A stretch of 36,460 nt of DNA from a virus, in IMG/VR virus record IMGVR_UViG_3300044627_004287, positions 1 to 36,460 of that record. The stretch is one strand, 5' to 3'. A model generated the notes under the pieces. It had not been told where the DNA came from and ran no database searches. It saw nothing but the letters and a program-made list of their open reading frames with translations. Below, piece after piece: positions 7,115 through 15,765 of the stretch; position 1 is the first letter of the stretch; each line of letters begins with the position of its first letter. Made by a program: the position numbers and the translations under genes.

Positions 7115-8276
7115 CCAAGACATAATCTCGTCTATTGGACAGATTAATAGCATGCTTCATGTTCTTGCTGAAAAAAACAGCGAGGCTACTAAAAAATATG
7201 ATAGCTTGATTGAAAAAACTAGAAACGATTTATCTTTAGAAATCGCTACTAAAATTGGTGAAATTCAAAAGGCAAAATTAGCTCCTTCTTTTGAAAGTAA
7301 AAGCGGTGATTATAAAGCTACTAGCGATTTTATAAGAAAGGGAATTGGTGCAGACCATAACCAGCCAAAAACTTTTGTTGTAGAGCAAAAAGATATGTCA
7401 GTAGCTAATCACGAGCTTGGCGGATACTTAGTATATCCAACTTATGGCAATGTTGCCCTTGCTTTACAAAGACTGCAATCACCTATTAGAAAATATGCTC
7501 AAGTTATACCTTTTTCTCAAAATGATGGCATAGTTCTTCCTAGATGGTTTAATAATTCTACTTCTTTATTCAATGTGGAAGGTGGGGCTAACTCAAATGC
7601 GGAAGCTAATACTGGTGAAGTAAAAATCGTTGCTAATGAAATAACGGCTACTCATGTAGTATCTGCTAAACTTCTTGAAGATGCGGTTTACCCAATCGAA
7701 AGCCTTTTAGTTCAAGAATTAGCTAGAGAGTTTGCTGAAAAAGAAAGTAATGCTTTCATTAATGGCGACGGTGTGAACGAACCAAAGGGCATTTTAACTT
7801 ATGGCACGCAAGCAACGGAAGTTAATAGCATTGTTAAAGCTTTCTATGCAATCAACTCTGGAGCGTCTACAAGCTATACTTATGCTGGTATAGTAAATGC
7901 CTATGCTGGCTTAAAATCAGCTTATGCCACTAATGCTAAATGGTATGGCTCAAGAACCGCTATGGCTGAAATACTAAAAGTTGCTGATACCCAAAACCTT
8001 CCTATATTTAGGGAAGTTGGCGTGCTTGGCGTAACCTTTAGCATCTTTGGCAAAGAGTTTATTCAATTAGAGCACATGCCTATTGTTGCCGCTTCAAGCA
8101 AATCTTTGATTTACGGTGATATGGAAGCTGCTTATGCAATAGCTGAAAAACCAACTCAAACTATTTTAAGAAACCCTTACCGCTCTGACAACAAAATTGG
8201 CTTTCAGGGTAGAAAAAGAGTTGGTGGCGATGTAAAGGCTTTTGATGCTTTAGTTTTCATCAATACTTCTACTTAA
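7092..8276 (+). CDS. Major capsid protein, HK97 fold (394 aa)
   Basis: Residues 1-65 form a coiled-coil scaffold region of the delta-domain kind, expected to be removed by the S78 protease. The body begins with LGGYLVYPTYGNVAL (about 109-123) and includes FINGDGVNEPKGIL (222-235), a hallmark of HK97-type capsid proteins. It ends with the usual RKRVGGDVKAFDALVFI beta strands. The exact cleavage point is not visible from the sequence. Confidence 0.95.
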   Translation: METQTNNNQDIISSIGQINSMLHVLAEKNSEATKKYDSLIEKTRNDLSLEIATKIGEIQKAKLAPSFESKSGDYKATSDFIRKGIGADHNQPKTFVVEQKDMSVANHELGGYLVYPTYGNVALALQRLQSPIRKYAQVIPFSQNDGIVLPRWFNNSTSLFNVEGGANSNAEANTGEVKIVANEITATHVVSAKLLEDAVYPIESLLVQELAREFAEKESNAFINGDGVNEPKGILTYGTQATEVNSIVKAFYAINSGASTSYTYAGIVNAYAGLKSAYATNAKWYGSRTAMAEILKVADTQNLPIFREVGVLGVTFSIFGKEFIQLEHMPIVAASSKSLIYGDMEAAYAIAEKPTQTILRNPYRSDNKIGFQGRKRVGGDVKAFDALVFINTST

Positions 8277-8305
8277 TATTAACAATTAACCAATAGGTAA
8301 TAATT

Positions 8306-8737
8306 ATGACTAATAGTTTTTCTAAAAATAACATTGCAAGGGCAAATTTTACTATTGCCTCTACCCCTTTGTCTACGGCTACAACAACTGTACAAGGAAC
8401 AAGCACTGATACTTTTGGGGCTGATGAATTGTTCTTTGAAATAGATATAACTACTTATGCTAACGGCACCCTAACCGTTGCCGTGAATGAGGCTGATGCT
8501 TCAAATATGAGTGGTGAAACCGTCGTGCCTGCCGCTCAAATTAAGTATTATAAGTACAATGCCGCTGGTGCTCCTATAGCTTCTGGTGCTAACTTAACAG
8601 CTACTGGTAAACTTATTGTTGCTATTTTAAATACAAAAAGGTATGTTACTTGTGATATAGTAACTACTGGAACTGTATCTTTAACCGCAATAGCTCAGGC
8701 TAAAGTGTTTTCATCTAATAACCCTCAAATAGCATAA
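8306..8737 (+). CDS. Possible head decoration protein (143 aa)
   Basis: The protein is rich in Thr, Ala, Ser and Val and poor in charge, with a beta-strand pattern throughout (TFGADELFFEIDITTY, GTLTVAVNEA). It lies directly after the capsid gene, where head decoration or fibre proteins often sit. No clear family match is visible, so the name rests on composition and position. An AGG precedes the ATG. Confidence 0.5.
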   Translation: MTNSFSKNNIARANFTIASTPLSTATTTVQGTSTDTFGADELFFEIDITTYANGTLTVAVNEADASNMSGETVVPAAQIKYYKYNAAGAPIASGANLTATGKLIVAILNTKRYVTCDIVTTGTVSLTAIAQAKVFSSNNPQIA

Positions 8738-8741
8738 TCAT

Positions 8742-8924
8742 ATGGCAAAAGAAAAAGAAGTTGTTTACAAATACAAAATATCAAAAGATATTTTGGTTAC
8801 GTTTAATGGACTAAATAGTGGCTTAAAACTATTAAAGAAAGGTGATGTGGTTGACTTTGAAGAAAGTAGCCCCGACCTTTTCCAAAATATTTTTAAAGGT
8901 GGCTATATTGAAGAAGTAAAATAA
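8742..8924 (+). CDS. Small head/neck-region protein (60 aa)
   Basis: A compact Lys-rich protein (KEKEVVYKYKISKDILVTFN, then LKKGDVVDFEE and GGYIEEVK). Short genes of this style often stand between capsid and connector genes in HK97-like phages. It resembles in size and build the small gene at 10553-10729. Function unknown. Confidence 0.6.
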   Translation: MAKEKEVVYKYKISKDILVTFNGLNSGLKLLKKGDVVDFEESSPDLFQNIFKGGYIEEVK

Positions 8925-8928
8925 CTTT

Positions 8929-9588
8929 ATGAGACTTAACCCTGCCTCAAACTTGGTTGTTAAAACGCAACCTACTACCCTTCCAGTTAGTCTGGAGTTA
9001 GTAAAAAAGTCCTTAGGCAGGGACAGTTCGGTAGGAGATGAACAGCTTTTATTAGCAATTAAAACGGCTATAGAAGTTGTTCAATCTTTTACTAATACAA
9101 TTTTAATTGATACTACCTTTACGGAAAGTAGAGATGCCTTAAGTAGCGTTAGTCTTTCTGTAAATGATTTCTTTTACACACAATTTCTTTACGACACGTC
9201 TTTACGTTCTGCTCGTTATATAACATTAATGGCATTTCCTGCCAAGACTATTAATAGCTTTAAGATATTTGCTGAAGATGGCACATCTACTACAATTTCT
9301 GCAACAAATTACTTTTTAGATACCGCTGGCAATAGGTTTTATTTAAAAGACGGTTTTAGCTCTACTTCATCAAGAGGTATTGCTGGGTATGAGATTGAAT
9401 ATATAGCGGGCAAAGGCACAACTTCCGCTGTTATTGATGGTATATTCCAAACTGCTATAATAGCTTACACTGGTAAGGTTATAGAGATAATGGAAGCTAG
9501 AAGTAGCTCTTTAAGGTTTTCCCCCGAATGGGAAAGTGCTTTTAAGGCGGGCTTAATGCCTGTTAGAAGGTTTGCACAGGGGCATTAA
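8929..9588 (+). CDS. Head-tail connector, gp6-like (219 aa)
   Basis: The N-terminal LVVKTQPTTLPVSLELVKKS, followed by DEQLLLAIKTAIEVVQSFTN, is the helical core of HK97 gp6-like adaptor proteins that bind below the portal. A beta-rich insert follows, and the C-terminus is a helix (FQTAIIAYTGKVIEIMEARS). Order after the capsid gene supports this. The stop overlaps the next ATG by one base. Confidence 0.8.
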   Translation: MRLNPASNLVVKTQPTTLPVSLELVKKSLGRDSSVGDEQLLLAIKTAIEVVQSFTNTILIDTTFTESRDALSSVSLSVNDFFYTQFLYDTSLRSARYITLMAFPAKTINSFKIFAEDGTSTTISATNYFLDTAGNRFYLKDGFSSTSSRGIAGYEIEYIAGKGTTSAVIDGIFQTAIIAYTGKVIEIMEARSSSLRFSPEWESAFKAGLMPVRRFAQGH

Positions 9589-10088
9589 TGAAAATTAATG
9601 TATCAGTAACCGATAATTTTAAAATAGATTTAAAGAATAAGTCTTTTGTTTTGGAGTTAAAGAAATTATTATTTAATACGGCTATACAAGTTCAAAACGA
9701 AGCAAGAACATTAGTTCAAACTGGCACAAGAAGCGGTAGGGCTTATGTAAGAAGAAGCCAAGATAGCCCTAGAATTTATGTTGATAAAGTTAAGCGACCA
9801 GAAACTATTGCTGGTTTACCAAAAACAATTGCCAGTGCTAAAGGTGAGCCCCCTAAGACGGATACAGGAAGGTTAGTTAATACTATTAATATTGATGGTT
9901 CTGTAAAAGAAGATGGGGGCGGCTCGCCTTATGTTATTATAAAAGCTGGTGGTGGGGCGGTTAACTATGCGGCTAAGTTAGAAGATGAATTAAATAGACC
10001 TTATATGACCCCTGCTAGTAAAAAGGGCTTGGATTTCTTTAAAAAGAATATAAACAATATAGTAAAGAGGGCTTATGACAGTAAGTGA
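9588..10088 (+). CDS. HK97 gp10-like neck/tail-completion protein (166 aa)
   Basis: The helix FNTAIQVQNEARTLVQTGTR, then GEPPKTDTGRLVNTI and a later YAAKLEDELNRPYMTPA, follow the plan of gp10-like proteins in which a helix packs on beta strands and a GxPxxxTGRL loop is conserved. It is expected to sit at the head-tail interface. CAGGGG precedes the ATG. The 3' end overlaps the next gene by 14 bases. Confidence 0.78.
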   Translation: MKINVSVTDNFKIDLKNKSFVLELKKLLFNTAIQVQNEARTLVQTGTRSGRAYVRRSQDSPRIYVDKVKRPETIAGLPKTIASAKGEPPKTDTGRLVNTINIDGSVKEDGGGSPYVIIKAGGGAVNYAAKLEDELNRPYMTPASKKGLDFFKKNINNIVKRAYDSK

Positions 10089-10533
10089 TATTTATAAAGG
10101 GGCGTTGGACGCTATCCGAGCTAATTTTAATAGTGAGTTGCTGTTGTATGCACCTTCGCTTGCCCCATTAAATCCTGAACATATAATTTATGGAACGGTT
10201 GACGCTGAAACTAAAGACTTAGAAACTACTGGCATTACTGGCGAACCTATAATTATTTACGATATACAAAACCTCAATGCTATTAATGACAGCAATTATT
10301 CCAATGGAATATTAAGTTTAAGAATGAAGATTTGCTTTAGGGATACTACGGAAGCGGCAGAAGAAAATGTAATTGGGTATTTGCTGGACTATTCGCAAGT
10401 TATTAAGAACGTCTTTATTAAAAAACAAGATTGTGGGGCTGTATATTTTGAAGGTGGGGAGATACAAAATGCTATTGACAACAACCTATTTCTTTATACC
10501 CTTTCATTAAATATTAACTTCTACTATGCTTAA
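10075..10533 (+). CDS. Tail terminator-like protein (152 aa)
   Basis: An N-terminal helix (DIYKGALDAIRANFNSELLL) is followed by alternating strands and a second helix (NVIGYLLDYSQVIKNVF), ending in strands (LFLYTLSLNINFYYA). Size, fold pattern and place between the gp10-like and tail tube genes match gpU-like tail terminators, which cap the tail tube. AGAGGG precedes the ATG. Confidence 0.65.
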   Translation: MTVSDIYKGALDAIRANFNSELLLYAPSLAPLNPEHIIYGTVDAETKDLETTGITGEPIIIYDIQNLNAINDSNYSNGILSLRMKICFRDTTEAAEENVIGYLLDYSQVIKNVFIKKQDCGAVYFEGGEIQNAIDNNLFLYTLSLNINFYYA

Positions 10534-10552
10534 AGATAAAATGGAGAATAAA

Positions 10553-10729
10553 ATGGCAAAAGATAATGAAATAAATTTTATAGCTAAAAAAGACTTTAAG
10601 CTGCAAATTGCTACTGAAAACGGCTCTTATTCAACTTTTAATATTATAAAAGGTGAAGATTTAAAGGCAAGGCTTTCAAGCCAGCCTAAATATTTAACAG
10701 ATAACCTAATAACCGAAGGGGTGATATAA
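10553..10729 (+). CDS. Small protein before tail tube (58 aa)
   Basis: A longer frame opens at 10526, but GGAG lies nine bases before the ATG at 10553 (MAKDNEINFIAKKDFKLQIA), which is therefore preferred. The product is charged and soluble. It resembles in layout the 60-aa protein at 8742. Its function is unknown, and it lies in a row of structural genes. Confidence 0.6.
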   Translation: MAKDNEINFIAKKDFKLQIATENGSYSTFNIIKGEDLKARLSSQPKYLTDNLITEGVI

Positions 10730-10730
10730 T

Positions 10731-11624
10731 ATGATTGCTATTGCAAAAACGCAAAACAGATTTCTTTTTGGGCTTTGTTCAGTTGCCCTTTATAGGTACG
10801 ATATTACTCAAACTTCTCCAGCTGATGTAAGGGCTGGTCGGTATAGGGGCGAGTTTTTGCAGGAGTTTAACAACGTGGAAAACTTTAATTTTAATGCTAA
10901 TGCTGAGAGTATTTTGGCAGATGCTTTTGGTTGCTTCACTATCCCCCCTGCTGTTGAAAGTGGGGCTATAAGTGGCGAGTGTTCTTTTAGTGCTACACAA
11001 GCTCTTTCTATAAGGGCTAAAGAGGTTTTATTTAATACCACCTTTACTGATACGCCTATAGTATCTGATACCGCCCTAACTATAAGAAATATAGTTGGGA
11101 CAAGTGTGCAAAGTGCCACAACTGGTATTGCTTCGGTTTCTATTATAGCGTCTTCAACTAATGTTAAGCCAAGAATTATTACTATTATTGCTAAAACTTC
11201 AACTACTGTAGATATTATTGCCGACGGTGTAAATTATAGAACTGGTTTAACTATTGCTGGCTCTGGTGCTAATACCGATATAGCAGAATTAGGGCTTCGT
11301 ATAGTTGGCGGTTCTGGTTCAATAGCTTTTGTTGTTGGTGCTCAGGCTCAAACAGAAACTGTACCTATTGCGGCAAGTAGATACTATGCTGAAGTTGGGA
11401 CTGATTTTACTGGAGCTGATTTCTTTATTATAGCTAAAGGTCAAAGAACTCAATCTGGTTTATTTGATACCATTATACTTCCTAGAGTTAAATTATCGGG
11501 TGGGCAGTTTACTTTTGAAAGTAAAACGTTCCAAAAAACCCCATTAACTGGCACTGTTTATGCAGTAGATGAAGTATTAAATGGAAGACAAGTTCTATTT
11601 GCTGGTATTGATACTGGAGCTTAA
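10731..11624 (+). CDS. Major tail tube protein (297 aa)
   Basis: The protein opens MIAIAKTQNRFLFGLCSVAL and has beta-rich segments typical of siphovirus tube proteins, with a final ILPRVKLSGGQFTFESKTFQ. The middle (about 115-205) is Ser/Thr/Ile-rich and looks like an added Ig-like surface domain between two halves of the tube fold. It directly precedes the tail chaperone. AAGGGG lies upstream of the start. Confidence 0.78.
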   Translation: MIAIAKTQNRFLFGLCSVALYRYDITQTSPADVRAGRYRGEFLQEFNNVENFNFNANAESILADAFGCFTIPPAVESGAISGECSFSATQALSIRAKEVLFNTTFTDTPIVSDTALTIRNIVGTSVQSATTGIASVSIIASSTNVKPRIITIIAKTSTTVDIIADGVNYRTGLTIAGSGANTDIAELGLRIVGGSGSIAFVVGAQAQTETVPIAASRYYAEVGTDFTGADFFIIAKGQRTQSGLFDTIILPRVKLSGGQFTFESKTFQKTPLTGTVYAVDEVLNGRQVLFAGIDTGA

Positions 11625-11627
11625 TAA

Positions 11628-12095
11628 ATGACAATTTTAGATGATTTAATTGTTTCTAAAACCTTTAAATATAAAGATTTAGAGTTTCGCATTCTAACTA
11701 TAGGCGATGATTTAAAATTAGGTCGTCCTTTTAAAGAGCAGTTATTAGAAGGGTCTATTGATGGCAAGAAATATGTAGAAGGGTCGCTGGACTTTGTTAA
11801 TAAAATGATTTTTTACACGCTTTATATTGGTTGGGTTAATAATACTGACCAAATATCTTTTAAGGAATTTGAAGAAAAGCTTTTAAAGCTTCCTATTTAT
11901 GCGTTAGAAAACCTTCAGGCTTTAAGTGCCAAGATTGTTAGTGAGGGTGTTTATAGTGAAGTTAAATTAGTTGATAAAGAAGAAGATAATCAAGAAAGCG
12001 TAAAAAAAAAGAAGAAAAAACGGCTCTCACGGTTATTGATAGTTATATTTTGCTTAGTAGGGCTGGCGTTGTTGCTTCGCTGGACGACTTCTTAA
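11628..12095 (+). CDS. Tail assembly chaperone, unshifted product (G-like, 155 aa)
   Basis: This is the zero-frame product of a G/GT pair. Residues 1-125 look like a normal acidic soluble chaperone (LKLGRPFKEQLLEG, DFVNKMIFYTLYIGWVNN). After the KKKKKK run the frame reads an unlikely hydrophobic tail (LLIVIFCLVGLALLLRW), the usual sign that most of the conserved sequence continues in another frame. GGAG lies before the ATG. It should bind the tape measure protein during tail assembly. Confidence 0.8.
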   Translation: MTILDDLIVSKTFKYKDLEFRILTIGDDLKLGRPFKEQLLEGSIDGKKYVEGSLDFVNKMIFYTLYIGWVNNTDQISFKEFEEKLLKLPIYALENLQALSAKIVSEGVYSEVKLVDKEEDNQESVKKKKKKRLSRLLIVIFCLVGLALLLRWTTS

Positions 12096-12250
12096 AGCTT
12101 ACCTTTAGGCAAATGCGATTGCTAAGCCTACGCGTTCAAAATGCAAACCAACAAGATAAAGAGTTTAAAATAGAAATTGCTAATGGTAAGAGGCTAGAGC
12201 CTCACCAAAAGGTTAAATGCATTTACGATGCTTACCTAGACACTCTATAA
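11628..12250 (+). CDS. Tail assembly chaperone, -1 frameshift fusion (GT-like, 207 aa)
   Basis: A -1 slip at A_AAA_AAG (12005-12011) joins codons 11628-12011 to a frame that continues from 12011 to 12250 with no stop: EEKTALTVIDSYILLSRAG, then VVASLDDFLKLTFRQMRLLS, ending CIYDAYLDTL. That extension looks like real protein, unlike the zero-frame tail. The arrangement is that of lambda G/GT, where the T part recruits the tape measure and tube proteins. The 12050-12250 frame would otherwise need a TTG start without a ribosome site. Confidence 0.85.
12005..12011 (+). promoter_or_regulatory. Slippery heptamer A_AAA_AAG for -1 frameshifting
   Basis: The zero-frame codons are GTA AAA AAA AAG AAG. 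The heptamer has the correct X_XXY_YYZ phase and lies in a run of nine A bases, the type used efficiently in bacterial dnaX and many tail chaperones. No strong downstream stem or upstream ribosome-like enhancer was identified by eye. Confidence 0.85.
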
Positions 12251-12258
12251 AATAACAC

Positions 12259-12299
12259 TTTACAATTATAAGATTTATAAGTATTGCTGTTAAGGCAAC
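12259..12299 (+). promoter_or_regulatory. Internal promoter/operator-like site (site D)
   Basis: TTTACA (12259-12264), then an AT palindrome (ATTATAAGATTTATAAG), then ATTGCTGTTAAGGCAAC (12283-12299). This repeats the arrangement of the leftward promoters at 1798 and 35197. The -10 position is poor (TATTGC at spacer 17, or AGTATT at spacer 15), so the site may be weak or need an activator. It lies between the tail chaperone and the gene at 12312, and is the only copy in the late arm. Confidence 0.55.
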
Positions 12300-12311
12300 A
12301 ATAAATAAATT

Positions 12312-12776
12312 ATGGAAAATAGACCCAAAAGAAGCCTTATAGAAAAACTTGATATTTATAGATATACTCTTTTGAAAAGGAGGGCTTTGCGTATTTTAGC
12401 TAATGAGTATTATGTTGACCCAAAAATTGTTTTAAAGGTTGTAGATAAAAAGTTTAATGGCGTTACGGAAGAGTTTGTAATAGCAATCCAAGTGTTAAGG
12501 CGTTTAAGTGCAAGGCTAGAGAAAAACGATAAAGCCACCCTTGCTGATGAGTTTAGGTTGGGGACATATGCTTGCAAAAGTTTGGGTAGGTGGGAAAGCG
12601 ACCTAAAACCTCTTTGGAGGACAATAGAGCCCATTAATTTTATTAATGAATTTGATGAGCTTGTAAGCTCTTTAGAAAAAGAACTTGAGGAAAATAAAGG
12701 TTTGCATAAGGGTGCTACTTTGCTTTTATTTGGCATTGGCGTTCTTTCTTATTATTTACTACGCCCCCTTTTATAG
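12312..12776 (+). CDS. Unknown protein with C-terminal membrane anchor (154 aa)
   Basis: Residues 1-125 are charged and helical (KRSLIEKLDIYRYTLLKRRA, then LRRLSARLEKNDKATLADEF). Residues 134-154 are hydrophobic (GATLLLFGIGVLSYYLLRPL), so the protein looks tail-anchored in the inner membrane. It has no ribosome site of the kind used by its tail-gene neighbours and is preceded by an early-type promoter/operator. It interrupts the usual chaperone-tape measure pair, so it is probably an accessory (moron-like) gene, possibly for superinfection exclusion. No homologous family is recognised. Confidence 0.7.
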   Translation: MENRPKRSLIEKLDIYRYTLLKRRALRILANEYYVDPKIVLKVVDKKFNGVTEEFVIAIQVLRRLSARLEKNDKATLADEFRLGTYACKSLGRWESDLKPLWRTIEPINFINEFDELVSSLEKELEENKGLHKGATLLLFGIGVLSYYLLRPLL

Positions 12777-12800
12777 AAAAATTAACTTAATAAATGAATT

Positions 12801-13250
12801 ATGGAAATAAAATACATTGAATATTCAGAAGAAACTAAAGGTTTTATTACTAAATCCACTGAAAATAATATATTATATAAACATTTATATGATTTAAAAG
12901 AAAAGTACTGGGGGCTTAATGTTGCTATGTTTCTTGAGTTGGATGGTTATGGAATGCATCAGGCAATAAAAGACCCTGAAAAAAATTGTTATTATCTTTA
13001 TTATAATACTTGTGGTTGGCTTAGGGCTGAAAGGTTAAGAAGTAGAAAGGGACAAGATGAAATAGATTATTTAGATAATTTGTTTGAGAAAAATCCTTTT
13101 GATGAAACGGCAGTGGATAGGTTTTATAAAATAAGTGTAATAGACCTTTTTGAAGATACGTCGCATAACTTCCACCCTTTTTGTGAAACCTTAAAAACAC
13201 ACGGTATAAATCATTTGTATCTTGAGGCGTTAGGAATTTTGCAAAAATAA
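12801..13250 (+). CDS. Unknown soluble protein of the tail-operon insert (149 aa)
   Basis: A charged, aromatic-rich protein (EIKYIEYSEETKGFITKSTE, NCYYLYYNTCGWLRAERLRS, ending HGINHLYLEALGILQ). It contains no membrane segment and no motif that can be named. It follows the membrane-anchored gene at 12312 by 24 bases and probably shares its transcript, so the two may act together. The structural genes on either side have standard families, while this pair does not. Confidence 0.7.
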   Translation: MEIKYIEYSEETKGFITKSTENNILYKHLYDLKEKYWGLNVAMFLELDGYGMHQAIKDPEKNCYYLYYNTCGWLRAERLRSRKGQDEIDYLDNLFEKNPFDETAVDRFYKISVIDLFEDTSHNFHPFCETLKTHGINHLYLEALGILQK

Positions 13251-13300
13251 AATATCTTGTTTTTTAGTAAACTTTAGCCACGCTTTATAAAAAAGGTGCT

Positions 13301-14932
13301 ATGGTTGACGATATTAAAGTAAAGTTTAGTGCAGACACTACTGGCTTAGAAAAAGCTCAAGGTGTTATTAGTAAATTAGGCGGGGCTTTAAGGTTATTAG
13401 CCTTTGGTGCTGTAGCAAGGGAAAGTTTACAACTTGCTGACGAAGTAGATAGACTTTCTAAACGTTTTAATGTTTCAACCGATGCTATACAAGAGCTTCA
13501 ATTTGCTTCTAAGCAAACAGGGGTGGAGTTTAATCAAGTAGCAAGTGCAATGGCTATTGCTGCAAGAAGGGTTAACGAAGCAACGGCAGGTATAGGCGAT
13601 GCTAATAAAACCCTATCTGCTTTAAATTTAAACGCTAAGGACTTAAACGCCCTTGCTCCTGATAAACAATTTGCCAAGATTGCGGACGCTTTAAACAAGG
13701 TAAGTGATGAAGGCACAAGGGGAAGATTAGCCTTTGAGTTGTTTGGTAGAAGTGCAAGTGAATTAAATCCGTTATTAAGAGAGGGCTCTACAGGCTTAAA
13801 TAAACTATCTACTGAAGCTAGAAACGCTGGGCAGATAATGGATAAAGAAACCGTTGAGGCTTTAGATAAAACTGGCGATAGGTTGGAGGCGGTTAAAACT
13901 CAAGTTATAGGGTTGGCTGGCAGAATGCTTGCTGATTTAAGCCCTGCTATTTTACAAATAGCTGATAGTTTTTCAGCGTTATTAAAAGTAATAGAAAAGA
14001 TATGGAAGCAATTAGGAACTCCAATAGTTTCTGGCATAGGCAAAGGTTTAGGTGCTATTAAGAACTCCGTAGCTACTGCATCTGCAATGGCAATAAACTT
14101 TGCTACTGGCAATAAGGTAGATACTAAGGATATATTAGCCGTTGGCAATCAAAACCTTGATAATATATTAGCCGGTAAACCAATTGAGGGCGAGGCTGTC
14201 GCTGTTAATGGCGCGGTGGGCGGCACTACCACAACAGACCCCACTAAGCCCCTTACAGAAGACCAGTTTGATGAAGAAATAGCCACCATTGAAACACAAA
14301 ATGCAGATAGAATTGATAGATATCAAAGCAACCTAGATGCTATCTACGCCTTAATGGAAGCTAATGGAATTAAAAGACAAGACCTTACTAAGAAGCAAGA
14401 GGCGTTATTAACTGAAACAGAAGCAAGGGCAAGGGCGGAAAGATTGCAAAACTTAACTGACAGTTTTAATTATATTGCTACACTTTCTGCCAGTAGTAAT
14501 AAAACCCTAGCCAATATTGGTAAAGCCGCAAGTATTGCCACTGCTACAATGGATACTTACGCCGCTGCCAATAAAGCTTTAGCATCCGCCCCACCTCCAT
14601 TTAACTATGCATTAGCGGCTGCAGTTACTGCCGCTGGTTTATCCAACGTATCTAAAATAGCTGGCGTAAAAGGTTTTGCAACTGGTGGTATTGCGGAAGC
14701 TAATCAACCATTTATTGCAGGTGAAAGGGGGGCAGAAATAATTGCTCCTGTAAACCAAGCTAGTAGGGTGTTTAATGCCCTTGAAACTTCGGCTATGTTA
14801 AGAAGGGCTGAAAGCAATGTTGCAAATAGTGGTGGGCAACCTATTATAAATATTAACGCTAGTGGTGATATAGCGGGGCTTGTTAAATCACTTCGCTTTG
14901 AAATAGAAGACGCTAATAGGATGAATATATGA
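13301..14932 (+). CDS. Tape measure protein (543 aa)
   Basis: The N-terminus (DDIKVKFSADTTGLEKAQGV, then ISKLGGALRLLAFGAVA) and the long helical region with TGVEFNQVASAMAIAARRVN are typical of tail length proteins. The C-terminus has the lambda gpH-like motif GFATGGIAEANQPFIAGERG followed by AEIIAPVNQ. At 543 residues it is short for the family. With the known rule of about 0.15 nm per helical residue, a tail of roughly 80 nm is expected. AAGGTG precedes the ATG. Confidence 0.88.
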   Translation: MVDDIKVKFSADTTGLEKAQGVISKLGGALRLLAFGAVARESLQLADEVDRLSKRFNVSTDAIQELQFASKQTGVEFNQVASAMAIAARRVNEATAGIGDANKTLSALNLNAKDLNALAPDKQFAKIADALNKVSDEGTRGRLAFELFGRSASELNPLLREGSTGLNKLSTEARNAGQIMDKETVEALDKTGDRLEAVKTQVIGLAGRMLADLSPAILQIADSFSALLKVIEKIWKQLGTPIVSGIGKGLGAIKNSVATASAMAINFATGNKVDTKDILAVGNQNLDNILAGKPIEGEAVAVNGAVGGTTTTDPTKPLTEDQFDEEIATIETQNADRIDRYQSNLDAIYALMEANGIKRQDLTKKQEALLTETEARARAERLQNLTDSFNYIATLSASSNKTLANIGKAASIATATMDTYAAANKALASAPPPFNYALAAAVTAAGLSNVSKIAGVKGFATGGIAEANQPFIAGERGAEIIAPVNQASRVFNALETSAMLRRAESNVANSGGQPIININASGDIAGLVKSLRFEIEDANRMNI

Positions 14933-15765
14933 GCTGGTATAATGGATATAATGGCTGTAAGTTCTTTGAGCCTTCCTTACTTGAAAATGCAGGCGTAGTA
15001 TCTGCCCTTACCGCCACAACTAACAATTCTTTAGTAGGTAATATCCTAAATGATGACCAGTTATTGCCTTGGATAAGTTTAGGTTCTAATGATACTATAA
15101 CAGAAGAAATTAATATAACTTTTTCAACCTCTCAAACTGTTAGTAGAATATTTTTACTTAATTTTAACTTTAAGGATTTTAAAATATTTTATAATACAAA
15201 CCAAAACTTCGCTGGAGTTAAGACTTTAGACGCAAGTGGGCTTTCTGAAATTAATATTGTTAATAATACTAAAGATGTAGCTTATTTTGAAGTAACGCCA
15301 CAAGCTTGTAATAATATAAAAATACAGGCATTTAATACTATTGTGGCTAATGCACAAAAGTTCTTAGGCTATTTGGTTATTACAACGGAGGTGGGGGCTA
15401 TTAGCCAACATTACATGACTAAGATAGACATGAGCTTTGATAATAACGAAAAGGTAGTTAAAGCCCTTAACAATAGGTATTCCATCCAGAAGCAACAAAG
15501 AACAGTATCTGCAAGAATTGAAGGGAACTTTTTAACAGGAACTAATTATAGCTTAATACAGGGTTTATCTGCAAGAAGCGAGCCTTTCTTGTTTTGGGCT
15601 TGTGGTGGGTTGCCACCTTCTATATTCCCTGTTGCTGTTGCAGAAGGTTGGGGCTTAAGGGACTTATTTAAAATGCAGGTAGATAGTGCCTTTTCCCCTA
15701 GATATATAGCAGATATTTTTAGAAACAAACTAACCGCATCTTTAGCCTTAAGGCAGGTGAATTAA
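14929..15765 (+). CDS. Distal tail-like protein (278 aa)
   Basis: It directly follows the tape measure gene, with an ATGA overlap, the normal place of the distal tail protein. The N-terminal two thirds are beta-rich with an NTKDVAYFEVTPQACNNIKI segment like a jellyroll or discoidin-type domain. The C-terminal third (RTVSARIEGNFLTGTNYSLI) looks like the tail-tube-like domain. It is expected to join the tube to the tail tip. The identity rests on position and fold pattern. Confidence 0.62.
   Translation: MSWYNGYNGCKFFEPSLLENAGVVSALTATTNNSLVGNILNDDQLLPWISLGSNDTITEEINITFSTSQTVSRIFLLNFNFKDFKIFYNTNQNFAGVKTLDASGLSEINIVNNTKDVAYFEVTPQACNNIKIQAFNTIVANAQKFLGYLVITTEVGAISQHYMTKIDMSFDNNEKVVKALNNRYSIQKQQRTVSARIEGNFLTGTNYSLIQGLSARSEPFLFWACGGLPPSIFPVAVAEGWGLRDLFKMQVDSAFSPRYIADIFRNKLTASLALRQVN

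Noticed and set aside
12050-12250. Separate 66-aa gene with a TTG start
   Set aside because: No ribosome site. The frame is open back to the slippery heptamer and completes the tail chaperone by a -1 shift.
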